Positions 54,739-63,917 of a stretch of 64,000 nt of DNA are shown here, one piece after another. The stretch spans positions 3,041,501 to 3,105,500 of the forward strand of contig NZ_CP055263.1 in NCBI RefSeq assembly GCF_014217835.1, written 5' to 3'. Position 1 is the first letter of the stretch, and every line of letters starts with the position of its first letter. The DNA comes from Metabacillus sp. KUDC1714 (GTDB taxonomy: Bacteria; Bacillota; Bacilli; Bacillales; Bacillaceae). The notes below the pieces were generated by a model that saw only the letters and a list, made by a program, of their open reading frames with translations, did not search any database and was not told the origin of the DNA. Made by a program: the position numbers and the translations under genes.

Positions 54739-56109
54739 ATGATGATGGAGAATGCTACACTTGTTAAATCACTAAAACTACCTCAAGTTGTTTTTATGGG
54801 ACTTGCTTGGATGACCCCGATGATTTATTTTACGGTCTACGGTGTGGCGTTTGAATCAGCTAATGGTCAAATGGCAGGCGCATATATTGCAGCCTTTCTA
54901 GCAATCTTTTTTACCGCATATAGTTATAGCAAAATGGTAAAAGCTTATCCAATCTCTGGTTCTGCCTATGCGTATACAAAAAATTCTATTCATCCCAAAG
55001 CTGGGTTTCTTGTAGGATGGGCACTTCTTATCGATTATGTTTTCTCTCCCATTATTGCGATTTTAACCTTCGGAATTTTTATGAATACCGAGTTTCCCGC
55101 TGTCCCTATTTATGTTTGGGTCATTATTATGAATTTCATCCTGGCTGTAGTCAACATCCTTGGGATCAAATCCGCTGCACGCTTAAGTGGGATCTCCGTT
55201 CTATTTCAAATCGGATTTATCTTACTATTCTGTGTTTTAGTTGCGAAGGATATTTTAACAGGAGGTAATGAATCCAGTTCCATCTTTTCATTAACTCCAT
55301 TCTTTAGTGATGAGTCATCGACGAGCGCTGTGTTCTCAGGTGCTGCTGTAATTTGCTTCTGTTTTCTTGGTTTCGACGCAGTAACAACTATGGCGGATGA
55401 AACCGTTGATGCTCAAAAAACGATTCCGAAAGCTATTTTTTGTATTATTTTTATTGCTGCTGCTATGTATATTTCAATTTCTTATTTAACTCAAATTGCG
55501 TATCCGAATTTTACGTTTACAAATCCAGATAACGCTGCCTACAGCCTTGTTCAACTGATTGGCGGAAACCTATTGAGCTCACTGTTTATTATGGTGTTAA
55601 TTGTGGCGACCTTTACACAAGGGCTTTCGTCAATGACCAGTGTAAGTCGTTTTTTATACGCACTTGGCCGTGATTCAATTTTGCCGAAAAAATTATTTTC
55701 CTCAATCCATCCAAAATACAAAACACCTGTAGCAAATATTATATTTGTGGCTGTTATTTCCTTATCAGCTATTTTTATTAATCTCAGTACAGCCGTTTTA
55801 TTTGTCAGCTTTGGTGCATTAACAGCATTTATCTTCGTGAACTTATCTGTAATTGCACATTTCTATATTAAGCTTAAAAAACGTTCACCAAAAGAAACCA
55901 TTTTATTTCTGATTTTCCCTCTTATTGGTGCTAGTTTTATTGGATGGCTATTAACTTTACTAGATACAAATACGCTAAAATTTGGCATTGCTTGGATTGT
56001 GATCGGCTTCGTTTATATGTTTTTCAGAACGAAGTGGTCGAAGGCAACAGAACGAAAAATCATGCTTTCACCGAATACACAAATGAAATTAGAAAAGCAT
56101 GTAAGATAA
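54739..56109 (+). CDS. APC-superfamily permease under guanidine riboswitch control
   Basis: An APC-type transporter of 456 residues with twelve hydrophobic helices. The conserved first helix is LPQVVFMGLAWMTPMIYFTV and the YPISGSAYAYTKNSIHPKAG motif follows helix 2. AAAAAGGA precedes three ATG codons in a row (54739, 54742, 54745), so the exact start is uncertain by two residues. The riboswitch upstream and the guanidine carboxylase operon downstream suggest uptake of guanidine or a guanidine-releasing compound. APC carriers with guanidine riboswitches are known, but substrate is inferred here. A second riboswitch follows the gene, so it forms its own transcription unit. Confidence 0.85.
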   Translation: MMMENATLVKSLKLPQVVFMGLAWMTPMIYFTVYGVAFESANGQMAGAYIAAFLAIFFTAYSYSKMVKAYPISGSAYAYTKNSIHPKAGFLVGWALLIDYVFSPIIAILTFGIFMNTEFPAVPIYVWVIIMNFILAVVNILGIKSAARLSGISVLFQIGFILLFCVLVAKDILTGGNESSSIFSLTPFFSDESSTSAVFSGAAVICFCFLGFDAVTTMADETVDAQKTIPKAIFCIIFIAAAMYISISYLTQIAYPNFTFTNPDNAAYSLVQLIGGNLLSSLFIMVLIVATFTQGLSSMTSVSRFLYALGRDSILPKKLFSSIHPKYKTPVANIIFVAVISLSAIFINLSTAVLFVSFGALTAFIFVNLSVIAHFYIKLKKRSPKETILFLIFPLIGASFIGWLLTLLDTNTLKFGIAWIVIGFVYMFFRTKWSKATERKIMLSPNTQMKLEKHVR

Positions 56110-56210
56110 TCTACCATGTTTGTTGTTTCATAACACCATGACCATTTATGCTGAGTACATCAAATCACAAAACACTTATAAAGGTTTCCGCAATCTAGTT
56201 GGAAACAAAA

Positions 56211-56356
56211 AAGCTTTCTAGGGTTCCGTTTAAAGAAGTAATATCATCTTTAAAGCCTGGTCCAAGAGAAAGAGTGCAACCGTAACGGTTGCATACACGG
56301 AAGGATAAAAGCCTGGGAGATTTCCATCTCTTTAGGCTTTTATCCTTTTTTTATTT
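56211..56356 (+). promoter_or_regulatory. second guanidine-I (ykkC) riboswitch with terminator
   Basis: CTAGGGTTCCG (56218-56228), CCTGGTCCAAGAGAAAG, ACACGGAAGGA and AAAGCCTGGGAGA (56309-56321) repeat the aptamer pattern. The terminator AAGGATAAAAGCC...GGCTTTTATCCTT plus T-run sequesters the aptamer's 3' part. It controls the carboxylase operon starting at 56683 and is distinct in sequence from the first aptamer. Confidence 0.92.
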
Positions 56357-56404
56357 GGCTGTTTTCGCAAACTTTGTTGCTTTTAAAATAGTATTGGGTT
56401 GGTT

Positions 56405-56528
56405 GATTGGCGCTCCAGGATGCTCGCTTTCCGTGGGGCGGGAGATGAGCCTCCTCAGCGCGAAGCGCCTGCGGGGTCTCATCTGTCCCGCTACTCCCAC
56501 AGGAGTCTCGCACCTTCCGCACCAATCA
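56405..56528. repeat. GC-rich palindromic Bacillaceae repeat element
   Basis: About 120 bp of GC-rich sequence in an AT-rich region. Ends GATTGGCGC (56405-56413) and GCACCAATC (56519-56527) are inverted. Inside, GCGGGAGATGAG pairs with CTCATCTGTCCCGC around a GC-rich core with AGCGCGAAGCGC. This matches my memory of a repeat scattered through Bacillaceae genomes (nonautonomous, MITE-like). It sits between the riboswitch terminator and the first operon gene. Confidence 0.7.
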
Positions 56529-56682
56529 CCCTAATCAGTTTTGTTCAAAAACAACAATCTTTTAGAAAAGAGCCTTTTATTTTAATTGTCTATCAGTTTT
56601 AAAAGTTTTGGTTCCATGTGCTTTTGGCCAGATCTATATGGCAGGCACCTCGGACCTTTCTAATTAAAAGGGGGATGAATCA

Positions 56683-57423
56683 ATGATTAACACTGTTTCT
56701 TCTATTATCACTAAAACTATACCGGCTGGTGGAAAATGGTCAGCCCGCATTCGAAGAGGAAAAGAAATTACCTTTACTGCACTCGAAGATGGCGCTAATT
56801 TATCTTTATTACTTTATAACGCGGATGACACTGCTGAACGCTACAATATGCCAGATACATTAAAAGCTCAATACACAGCATTTTTAACAAAAGGAAATGT
56901 TCTAATGACTGATAATGGTCGCGTACTAGCAAGTTTTGTGGAAGACACAGTCGGCTGGCATGATACGATCTCCGGATACACTACCCGGCAAATGATTGAT
57001 GAGAAATATGGAAAAACCACCTATCAAGAAAATCGGAATGAATGGTACCGGAGCGGGGAAGAGAATTTGATTGTGGAACTCTCCCGTAATGGATTAACGA
57101 CAAGTGATTTATCACCAGTCATCAATTTATTCTCGAAAGTGTATTGCGATGAGGAGGGAAACATGAATTTTGTCGAAGGACATACGAAAAAAGGAAAGAT
57201 CGTCACACTTAGAACGGAAATGGATGTCCTTCTCGTTTTATCAAATACACCAAATCCACTAGATACCAAAAATATTTATGAATCGACACCGATTGAAATG
57301 AAGATAAAAGATGCAGGACCTGTTCAAGAAAATGACATTTGCTTGAACCACCGCGACGAAAACCGAAGGGCATTTGAAAATACATGGGAATACTTAATGC
57401 TTACTAAAGGAGGAATTCAATAA
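56683..57423 (+). CDS. cgdA: carboxyguanidine deiminase subunit (urea carboxylase-associated protein 1)
   Basis: A DUF1989-family protein of 246 residues. Motif EDTVGWHDTISGYTTRQ at about residue 87 carries the metal/active-site His and Asp. It forms a complex with the next protein. In guanidine pathways the pair deiminates carboxyguanidine to allophanate, releasing ammonia. AAAGGGGG (56667-56674) precedes the ATG, which lies 155 bp after the repeat element. Its stop overlaps the next start by one base (translational coupling). The name follows the usual order in guanidine carboxylase operons; which subunit is A or B is from memory. Confidence 0.82.
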   Translation: MINTVSSIITKTIPAGGKWSARIRRGKEITFTALEDGANLSLLLYNADDTAERYNMPDTLKAQYTAFLTKGNVLMTDNGRVLASFVEDTVGWHDTISGYTTRQMIDEKYGKTTYQENRNEWYRSGEENLIVELSRNGLTTSDLSPVINLFSKVYCDEEGNMNFVEGHTKKGKIVTLRTEMDVLLVLSNTPNPLDTKNIYESTPIEMKIKDAGPVQENDICLNHRDENRRAFENTWEYLMLTKGGIQ

Positions 57424-58073
57424 TGGCAGTTTTAAATTATGTAGAAAGTGAACGTAAAGTGGAAGAAGCAATCTATCATAAAAAATTACTTGCAGGAGAG
57501 GGCTGGTTGTATACATTAGAGCCAGGTCAAGTGTTACGAATTCTGGATTTAGAAGGCAATCAAGCAGCGGACACGTTGTTCTACGATGCGGATCATCCAT
57601 CTGATCATTACAGTGCCATTAATACAATTTTGCGTCAGCGAAATATTTATCTATCTACAGGTTCTGTTCTTTTAGCTGAATCGGGAAAAGAATTAATCAA
57701 AATTGTCGCGGATACATGTGGACGTCATGATACCATTGGCGGTGCCTGCTCTGCACAGAGTAACACCGTTCGATATTCACACGATACATTGCCGATGCAT
57801 AACTGCCGTGATACCTTTATGCTCCAAATGGCTAAATATGATAAACGCACAACCAAACGAGATATTGCTGCGAATGTTAACTTTTTCATGAACGTTCCCG
57901 TAACACCATCAGGCGGATTAAGATTTGATGACGGAGTTTCAGCACCCGGCTATTACGTAGAGATGCAGGCGATCAACCGGACAACGGTTGTAATCAGTAA
58001 TTGTCCGCAGTTAAACAACCCATGCAACGCCTATAATCCAACACCTGTGCAATTAATCATCTGGGATAAATAA
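57423..58073 (+). CDS. cgdB: carboxyguanidine deiminase subunit (urea carboxylase-associated protein 2)
   Basis: A DUF1989 protein of 216 residues, paralogous to the preceding one. It has the stronger active-site pattern DTCGRHDTIGGACSAQSN (about residue 98), plus HNCRDTFMLQ and a C-terminal ISNCPQLNNPCNAYNP, with several Cys and His suited to bind a metal. The ATG shares its A with the last base of the upstream stop; AAAGGAGG lies at 57409-57416. Together with its partner it converts carboxyguanidine to allophanate and ammonia. Without such subunits the carboxylase would act on urea only, so their presence supports guanidine as the main substrate. Confidence 0.84.
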   Translation: MAVLNYVESERKVEEAIYHKKLLAGEGWLYTLEPGQVLRILDLEGNQAADTLFYDADHPSDHYSAINTILRQRNIYLSTGSVLLAESGKELIKIVADTCGRHDTIGGACSAQSNTVRYSHDTLPMHNCRDTFMLQMAKYDKRTTKRDIAANVNFFMNVPVTPSGGLRFDDGVSAPGYYVEMQAINRTTVVISNCPQLNNPCNAYNPTPVQLIIWDK

Positions 58074-58095
58074 GAGAATAAAGGAGCGTGCGATC

Positions 58096-61000
58096 ATGTT
58101 TAAAAAAGTACTAATTGCAAACCGCGGCGCTATTGCCGCTCGAATAGAAAGAACCTTGCAAAGAATGGGAATTGGTTCTGTTGCTGTTTATACAAAAGCT
58201 GATCAGGATAGTCTACATGTGGACCTAGCAGATGAGGCTGTTTTAATCGGTGAAGGGGTGGCAAAAGATAGTTATTTAAACGCCGATCTTATATTAAAAA
58301 CAGCGATTGAAACAGGGGCAGAAGCGATCCACCCAGGGTATGGATTTCTAAGCGAAAATGCAGACTTTGCCCGCGCCTGCCAAGAAAACGGAATTGCTTT
58401 CATTGGTCCAACTCCGGAACAAATTGAATTATTCGGTTTAAAGCACTCTGCTCGTGATCTTGCGACAAAAGCCAATGTTCCGCTTTTACCAGGCACTTCG
58501 CTGATCAGTGATGTACGTACAGCGTTAATAGAAGCCGAACAGATTGGCTATCCGATCATACTGAAAAGTACAGCTGGCGGCGGGGGAATCGGCATGCGAA
58601 TCTGTACGGATGAACCGGCATTATGTGAAGCTTTTGAGTCGGTATGTAGATTGGCGGAAACGAACTTTAACAATGGTGGTGTATTTTTAGAAAAATATAT
58701 TCAAAAAGCGCGTCACGTAGAGGTACAAATCTTCGGAAATGAATTTGGTGAGGTGGCAGCACTTGGAGAGCGGGATTGTTCGATTCAACGACGAAATCAA
58801 AAAGTGGTAGAAGAAAGTCCGGCTCCTCTTCTCTCTTCTTCTGTCCGTGAAGAAATGTTAGCAGCTGCGAAAAGACTGGCTCTAGAAGTGGGGTACCGCA
58901 GTGCCGGTACAGTTGAATTTTTATATGATCCCGATGAAGCAAAGTTTTATTTTCTTGAAGTGAATACACGTCTTCAAGTGGAACATGGTGTAACGGAGGA
59001 AGTCTTAGGAATTGATTTAGTAGAGTGGATGGTTCGTGAAGCAGCAGGAGAGTTGCGTTCACTTGAAACTCTTTATTTAGCTCCGAAAGGACACAGTATT
59101 CAAGCTCGGATTTATGCAGAAGACTGCTTAAATGATTTCCGTCCAAGCGGTGGACAAATAGACCAAATTCATTTTTCTGAACAAGCTCGAATTGAAACAT
59201 GGGTACGTGACGGTATCAACGTCACTTCGTTCTATGATCCAATGCTAGCAAAAATTATTGTTCATGCTGATACAAGAGAAGAAGCGATTGATAAATTAAG
59301 CACAGCTCTAAAAGAAACAAGATTATATGGAATAACAACGAATCTACAATATTTAGAAGCTCTGTTACAAGAAGAGGATTGCCGTTCAGGATATGTGCAT
59401 ACACAAATGTTAAAGAACTTTGCGCCAGAGGAAAGTGCTATTGAAGTACTTGACGGCGGGATTCAAACGACTGTACAAGACTTTCCGGGGCGTGTCGGAC
59501 ATTGGGATGTGGGTGTACCGCCTTGCGGACCAATGGATCCATTCTCCTTCCGAATTGGAAATAAGCTGTTAGGAAATGACGAAAGGGCTCCAGGATTAGA
59601 GTTCACGCTTCGTGGCGGTTCCTATCGATTCCGGGCAGAAATGTCCATTTGCCTGACAGGTGCTGATATGGAAGCGAGGTTAGATGACAGAGAAGTACCC
59701 ATGTATAGCGTCATCCATGTCAAACGAGGTCAAGTGCTATCATTCGGTGAAGCCGTACAAGGCATGCGGACCTATTTATTAGTAGCAGGTGGATTAGATA
59801 TGCCACTATACCTTGGCAGCTCCTCAACCTTTACTCTTGGTGGCTTTGGCGGACACGGTGGACGTGCACTCCGGACAGGCGATGTTCTGCGGGTTAGCTC
59901 AAATTCTGCACCTTTACTGTTCGAACTCCCTTCTGATCTTCATCCTGTTTTAACAAAGGAATGGACGATTGGTGTGATTCCAGGACCGCACTGCACAGAA
60001 GAATATTTAATGCCTGACTATTTGGATCAATTAACAACTACGAGCTGGGAAGTTCATTTTAACAGTTCACGTACAGGTGTCCGATTAATAGGTCCTGCTC
60101 CGCATTGGACACGTGAAGATGGAGGAGAGGCAGGCTTGCATCCATCCAATATTCATGATAACGCCTATGCGGTTGGAACTCTTGATTTAACAGGAGATAT
60201 GCCAATTTTACTCGGCCCAGATGGTCCAAGTCTTGGTGGTTTTGTTTGTCCGGTTACGACTGCTTCAGCAGAATTTTGGAAAATTGGTCAACTTCATGCG
60301 GGCGACCGTATTCGTTTTCAGCTTTTAACATTAGAAGAAGCAAATGAACTACGTCAAACACAAGAACAATACTTGGAGAGTATTGGAACAAAGGAATGTG
60401 AATCAGCCGTTCTTCCGACTTTACCAACAGAAATTGCACCATTTTCACCAGACTATCCAGTGCTTGTTGAGCGGACAGACGGCCGTTTTCCAATGATGAT
60501 TCGTGCAGATGGTGATGAAAACATTCTGATTGAATATGGGGAAATGGAATTGGATCTTTTGCTTCGTTTCCAAGTACATGCACTCATGCAAGCCATTCAA
60601 TCCCGTCATGATATTCCAGTGATCGATTTAACTCCTGGCATCCGTTCTTTACAAGTTCATATTGATGCAACAAAGTTGTCGGTTGCTGAACTTTGTGAAA
60701 TCATTCAATCTCTTGATCGAGAGCTGCCAGCGCTTGAAGAAATGGAAGTACCGTCCCGTATCGTTCGACTACCGTTATCATGGGATGATCCGGCTACACA
60801 GCTTGCGATTGATCGTTATCAAAACAATGTTCGTCCTGATGCACCATGGTGTCCAAGCAACTTAGAATTTATTCGTCGTGTGAATGGATTGGATGCCATC
60901 GAGGAGGTTAAAAAGGTTGTTTTTGATGCCAACTACTTAGTTCTGGGTCTAGGAGATGTGTATCTTGGTGCCCCTGTGGCAACACCAACCGATCCACGGC

Positions 61001-61755
61001 ACCGTTTAGTAACAACGAAATATAATCCGGCTAGAACATGGACACCGGAAAATGCTGTAGGCATCGGCGGAGCTTATATGTGTGTATACGGAATGGAAGG
61101 TCCAGGTGGATATCAATTTGTCGGCCGAACCGTTCAAATGTGGAATCGTTTGCGTCAAACAAAGAGTTTTAAAGAAGGAAAGCCATGGTTACTTCGTTTT
61201 TTTGACCAAATTCAATTTTATCCAGTTGGTGCGGATGAACTTCTCACTATGCGTGAGGACTTTATACGAGGACGTTTCGAAGTTGAGATTACCGAAACGA
61301 CCTTTAAACTTAGTGATTATGTTTCTTTCTTAAATTCAATCAAAGAAAGTGCTGATGCTTTCCGATCAACACAACAGGTTGCCTTCCATGAGGAGCGTGA
61401 AAGATGGCGTGAATTGGGTCTTGATGAGTATATTTCCGAAAATGAGGTGACGGAAACGACAGAAGAAGTACTGCCAGAAGGTGTGGAAGCTGTTCGTTGT
61501 ACGATGCCAGGTAGTGTGTGGAAAGTTCTTGTATCACCAGGAGAAGAAGTGAAAAAGGGCGATACACTGATCATTGAGGAGAGTATGAAGATGGAGTTTC
61601 CACAGCTGGCTCCATATGACGGATTTATTCACTCTGTTCTTGTATCACCGGGTGAAGAGGTTCATGCTGGTCAATTAATTATATCCATGACAAAAGAAAA
61701 GCGAGGTGCTTCTCATGAAAACATTGAACTTACCGCAAATATTATCCATTCCTGA
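58096..61755 (+). CDS. guanidine carboxylase (urea carboxylase family)
   Basis: A biotin enzyme of 1219 residues. Order: biotin carboxylase N-domain (1-112, IANRGAIAARIERTLQ), ATP-grasp (115-325, with STAGGGGIGM and EVNTRLQVEH), C-domain (335-450), carboxyltransferase parts of the KipA/AHS2 type (about 455-765) and KipI/AHS1 type (about 780-1010), and a C-terminal biotinyl domain with Lys1165 in EESMKMEF. It carboxylates guanidine (and often urea) with ATP and bicarbonate. The neighbouring deiminase subunits and riboswitches argue for guanidine. AAGGAGCG (58081-58088) precedes the ATG. Its 3' end overlaps the allophanate hydrolase start by 41 bp. Confidence 0.9.
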   Translation: MFKKVLIANRGAIAARIERTLQRMGIGSVAVYTKADQDSLHVDLADEAVLIGEGVAKDSYLNADLILKTAIETGAEAIHPGYGFLSENADFARACQENGIAFIGPTPEQIELFGLKHSARDLATKANVPLLPGTSLISDVRTALIEAEQIGYPIILKSTAGGGGIGMRICTDEPALCEAFESVCRLAETNFNNGGVFLEKYIQKARHVEVQIFGNEFGEVAALGERDCSIQRRNQKVVEESPAPLLSSSVREEMLAAAKRLALEVGYRSAGTVEFLYDPDEAKFYFLEVNTRLQVEHGVTEEVLGIDLVEWMVREAAGELRSLETLYLAPKGHSIQARIYAEDCLNDFRPSGGQIDQIHFSEQARIETWVRDGINVTSFYDPMLAKIIVHADTREEAIDKLSTALKETRLYGITTNLQYLEALLQEEDCRSGYVHTQMLKNFAPEESAIEVLDGGIQTTVQDFPGRVGHWDVGVPPCGPMDPFSFRIGNKLLGNDERAPGLEFTLRGGSYRFRAEMSICLTGADMEARLDDREVPMYSVIHVKRGQVLSFGEAVQGMRTYLLVAGGLDMPLYLGSSSTFTLGGFGGHGGRALRTGDVLRVSSNSAPLLFELPSDLHPVLTKEWTIGVIPGPHCTEEYLMPDYLDQLTTTSWEVHFNSSRTGVRLIGPAPHWTREDGGEAGLHPSNIHDNAYAVGTLDLTGDMPILLGPDGPSLGGFVCPVTTASAEFWKIGQLHAGDRIRFQLLTLEEANELRQTQEQYLESIGTKECESAVLPTLPTEIAPFSPDYPVLVERTDGRFPMMIRADGDENILIEYGEMELDLLLRFQVHALMQAIQSRHDIPVIDLTPGIRSLQVHIDATKLSVAELCEIIQSLDRELPALEEMEVPSRIVRLPLSWDDPATQLAIDRYQNNVRPDAPWCPSNLEFIRRVNGLDAIEEVKKVVFDANYLVLGLGDVYLGAPVATPTDPRHRLVTTKYNPARTWTPENAVGIGGAYMCVYGMEGPGGYQFVGRTVQMWNRLRQTKSFKEGKPWLLRFFDQIQFYPVGADELLTMREDFIRGRFEVEITETTFKLSDYVSFLNSIKESADAFRSTQQVAFHEERERWRELGLDEYISENEVTETTEEVLPEGVEAVRCTMPGSVWKVLVSPGEEVKKGDTLIIEESMKMEFPQLAPYDGFIHSVLVSPGEEVHAGQLIISMTKEKRGASHENIELTANIIHS

Positions 61756-63454
61756 GCTGAAGGGAAAATATCAATCGAATGAACTTACACCAGAAGCAGT
61801 TATTCAGGAAATCGTTCATCGGGCAGAAGCAGACAAAGAATATAATATTTGGATTACTCCGCCTACGATGGAAAGGATTAAACCATATTTAGATCAGTTA
61901 AAGCAAATGGATCCAGAGCAAACACCGCTCTGGGGTATCCCATTTGCCATTAAAGATAATATCGATCTTGCGGGTATACCTACTACATCTGGCTGCCCTG
62001 AATATTCTTTTACACCGAATGAACATGCGACAATCGTTAAGCGATTGATTGAGGCTGGTGCCATACCAGTTGGTAAAGCAAATCTAGATCAGTTTGCAAC
62101 AGGTCTTGTAGGAACAAGAAGTCCATATGGAGAAACAAAAAATTCGTTGAACCCTGAATTAATCAGCGGTGGTTCAAGCTCAGGTTCCGCTGTTTCAGTT
62201 GCACGAGGGATGGCCGCCTTTTCTCTTGGAACTGATACAGCTGGATCAGGTCGTATACCGGCTGCCCTGAACAGTCTTGTCGGCTATAAACCAAGTCTTG
62301 GGGCATGGCCGATCAAAGGTCTGGTAAAAGCCTGTGCTAGCTTGGACTGTATTAATGTGTTTACCAATAGTCTTTCAGATGCTTTGCTTGTTGATGAAGT
62401 GGTACGCGGGCTTGAAAGCTCTGATCCATGGTCCAAGTCAATCACGCGTAAATCCAATGCCCTTCCGGAAAAAATTTATCTTGTGCAAGAACCTCCTACA
62501 TTTTTCGGACCCTTTGCACAGGACTACAAACAGGCATGGGAAAAAGCTGTTGCCCGCGTTGGGAAATTGGATATTCCGATCGAATACATCGATGGAAGCT
62601 ATTTAGCGGAAGCCGCTGCTATTCTTTATGAAGGACCGTGGGTCGCTGAACGCTGGGCGGAATTAGGGGAATTTATTACGACACATGAGAATGCCGCTTT
62701 TCCTGTGACAGAAACAGTCCTTCGTTCCGGAGCAAATCCAGAGCATGATGCGTCTTCTTTATTTAAAGCGATTCACAGGCTACAGACATTAACGAAAAAA
62801 GCCCATCAGCAGTTAAAAAATGCGGTTTTGGTCATGCCGACATGCGGAGGTACATGGACGCGTGAAGAAGTACGTGAAAATCCAATTGAAACCAACAGTC
62901 TTATGGGACTATATACGAATCATTGCAATCTATTAGATCTTAGTGCTGTAGCGGTTCCAGCAGAAGCTGAAGAAGAAAATCTACCATTTGGAATTACGTT
63001 GTTTTCAAGCAATGAAAATGAGCATTTGATTTGTGGGCTTGCCGATTTATTTATACATGGTCGCCGCTTTCGACAAAAGAAGGAAACGACACTCGTAGCA
63101 GTATGTGGACTGCATATGCGTGGATTTCCGTTAGAAAAGCAAATGATCGAACATGGAGCTGTCTTTATTCGAGAAACGAAAACCGCTCCGCAATACAAAA
63201 TGATTAAACTATCTTCCCATCCATCTAAACCGGGATTAATTCGATTGAACGAACCAGGGGCGTCTATTGAAGTAGAGGTTTGGGAAATGCCACTCAGCCA
63301 GTTCGGATCCTTCGTCTCTCTGATTCCATCTCCGCTTGGGATTGGAAAGGTAGAATTGGAAGATGGCTCTGAAATACCAGGATTTATCTGTGAAACAAGT
63401 GCAGCCAAAACAGCAGAAGATATTTCACATACTGGTGGCTGGCGTTATTCTTGA
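61715..63454 (+). CDS. atzF: allophanate hydrolase
   Basis: An enzyme of 579 residues. The ATG at 61715 (GAGG at 61703-61706) is preferred over GTG 61706. The N-terminal amidase-signature domain has the Lys-cisSer-Ser triad: Lys80 (FAIKDNID), Ser154 (GGSSSGS) and Ser178 (DTAGSGRIP). The C-terminal domain (about 455-579, VAVCGLHMRGFPLEKQMIEH, then GSFVSLIPSPLGIG) is the AtzF/DUR1-type part that decarboxylates the intermediate. It converts allophanate to ammonia and CO2, finishing guanidine breakdown. It overlaps the carboxylase gene, which keeps the two stoichiometric. A terminator follows. Confidence 0.92.
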   Translation: MKTLNLPQILSIPELKGKYQSNELTPEAVIQEIVHRAEADKEYNIWITPPTMERIKPYLDQLKQMDPEQTPLWGIPFAIKDNIDLAGIPTTSGCPEYSFTPNEHATIVKRLIEAGAIPVGKANLDQFATGLVGTRSPYGETKNSLNPELISGGSSSGSAVSVARGMAAFSLGTDTAGSGRIPAALNSLVGYKPSLGAWPIKGLVKACASLDCINVFTNSLSDALLVDEVVRGLESSDPWSKSITRKSNALPEKIYLVQEPPTFFGPFAQDYKQAWEKAVARVGKLDIPIEYIDGSYLAEAAAILYEGPWVAERWAELGEFITTHENAAFPVTETVLRSGANPEHDASSLFKAIHRLQTLTKKAHQQLKNAVLVMPTCGGTWTREEVRENPIETNSLMGLYTNHCNLLDLSAVAVPAEAEEENLPFGITLFSSNENEHLICGLADLFIHGRRFRQKKETTLVAVCGLHMRGFPLEKQMIEHGAVFIRETKTAPQYKMIKLSSHPSKPGLIRLNEPGASIEVEVWEMPLSQFGSFVSLIPSPLGIGKVELEDGSEIPGFICETSAAKTAEDISHTGGWRYS

Positions 63455-63516
63455 GCGACTTTAAAATAAAGAGAGCTTTAAATTAAACAAAGTTTGCTAA
63501 TTTTATAAGGTTTAAG

Positions 63517-63553
63517 AAAAGATCCTGTATTAATTTAATCAGGATCTTTTTTT
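63517..63553 (+). terminator. intrinsic terminator of the guanidine operon
   Basis: AAAAGATCCTG and CAGGATCTTTT arms with a 12-base loop, then a T-run. Between it and the LacI gene (63554-63917) no gene is seen. Confidence 0.85.
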
Positions 63554-63917
63554 GCTCTAACACGGTGGTGATTTGGTGATAAATAAACTAGGTTAATATC
63601 TTTCATTTTTATATAGAGAAGATTAAGCAAACATTTGCGATGAATAGAATAACGTTCGCTTCTTCATTTGTTGCATAACAAGGTGCCTTTATTAATGGGG
63701 GTACTAAATCCTATGCAAATTAATTGCATTAAAAAGCCTACAAAGGTTTGTGTTTTTAGTAATATCAGTTCATGAAAACAATAATAACTCACTAAACGGT
63801 TCAATAATCCAAAATAATATATGACTTGAATGAAAGCGGATAATTAGGTATATTTGTAGTAAGTTTAGTAAAATATAACTAAATAAAGTAGTATTGTTAA
63901 CTAAAGAGGGTGGAATT

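Noticed and set aside
58667..59200. Long open frame on the minus strand inside the guanidine carboxylase gene
   Set aside because: It is the reverse shadow of a strongly conserved biotin carboxylase region; no ribosome site or recognisable protein.
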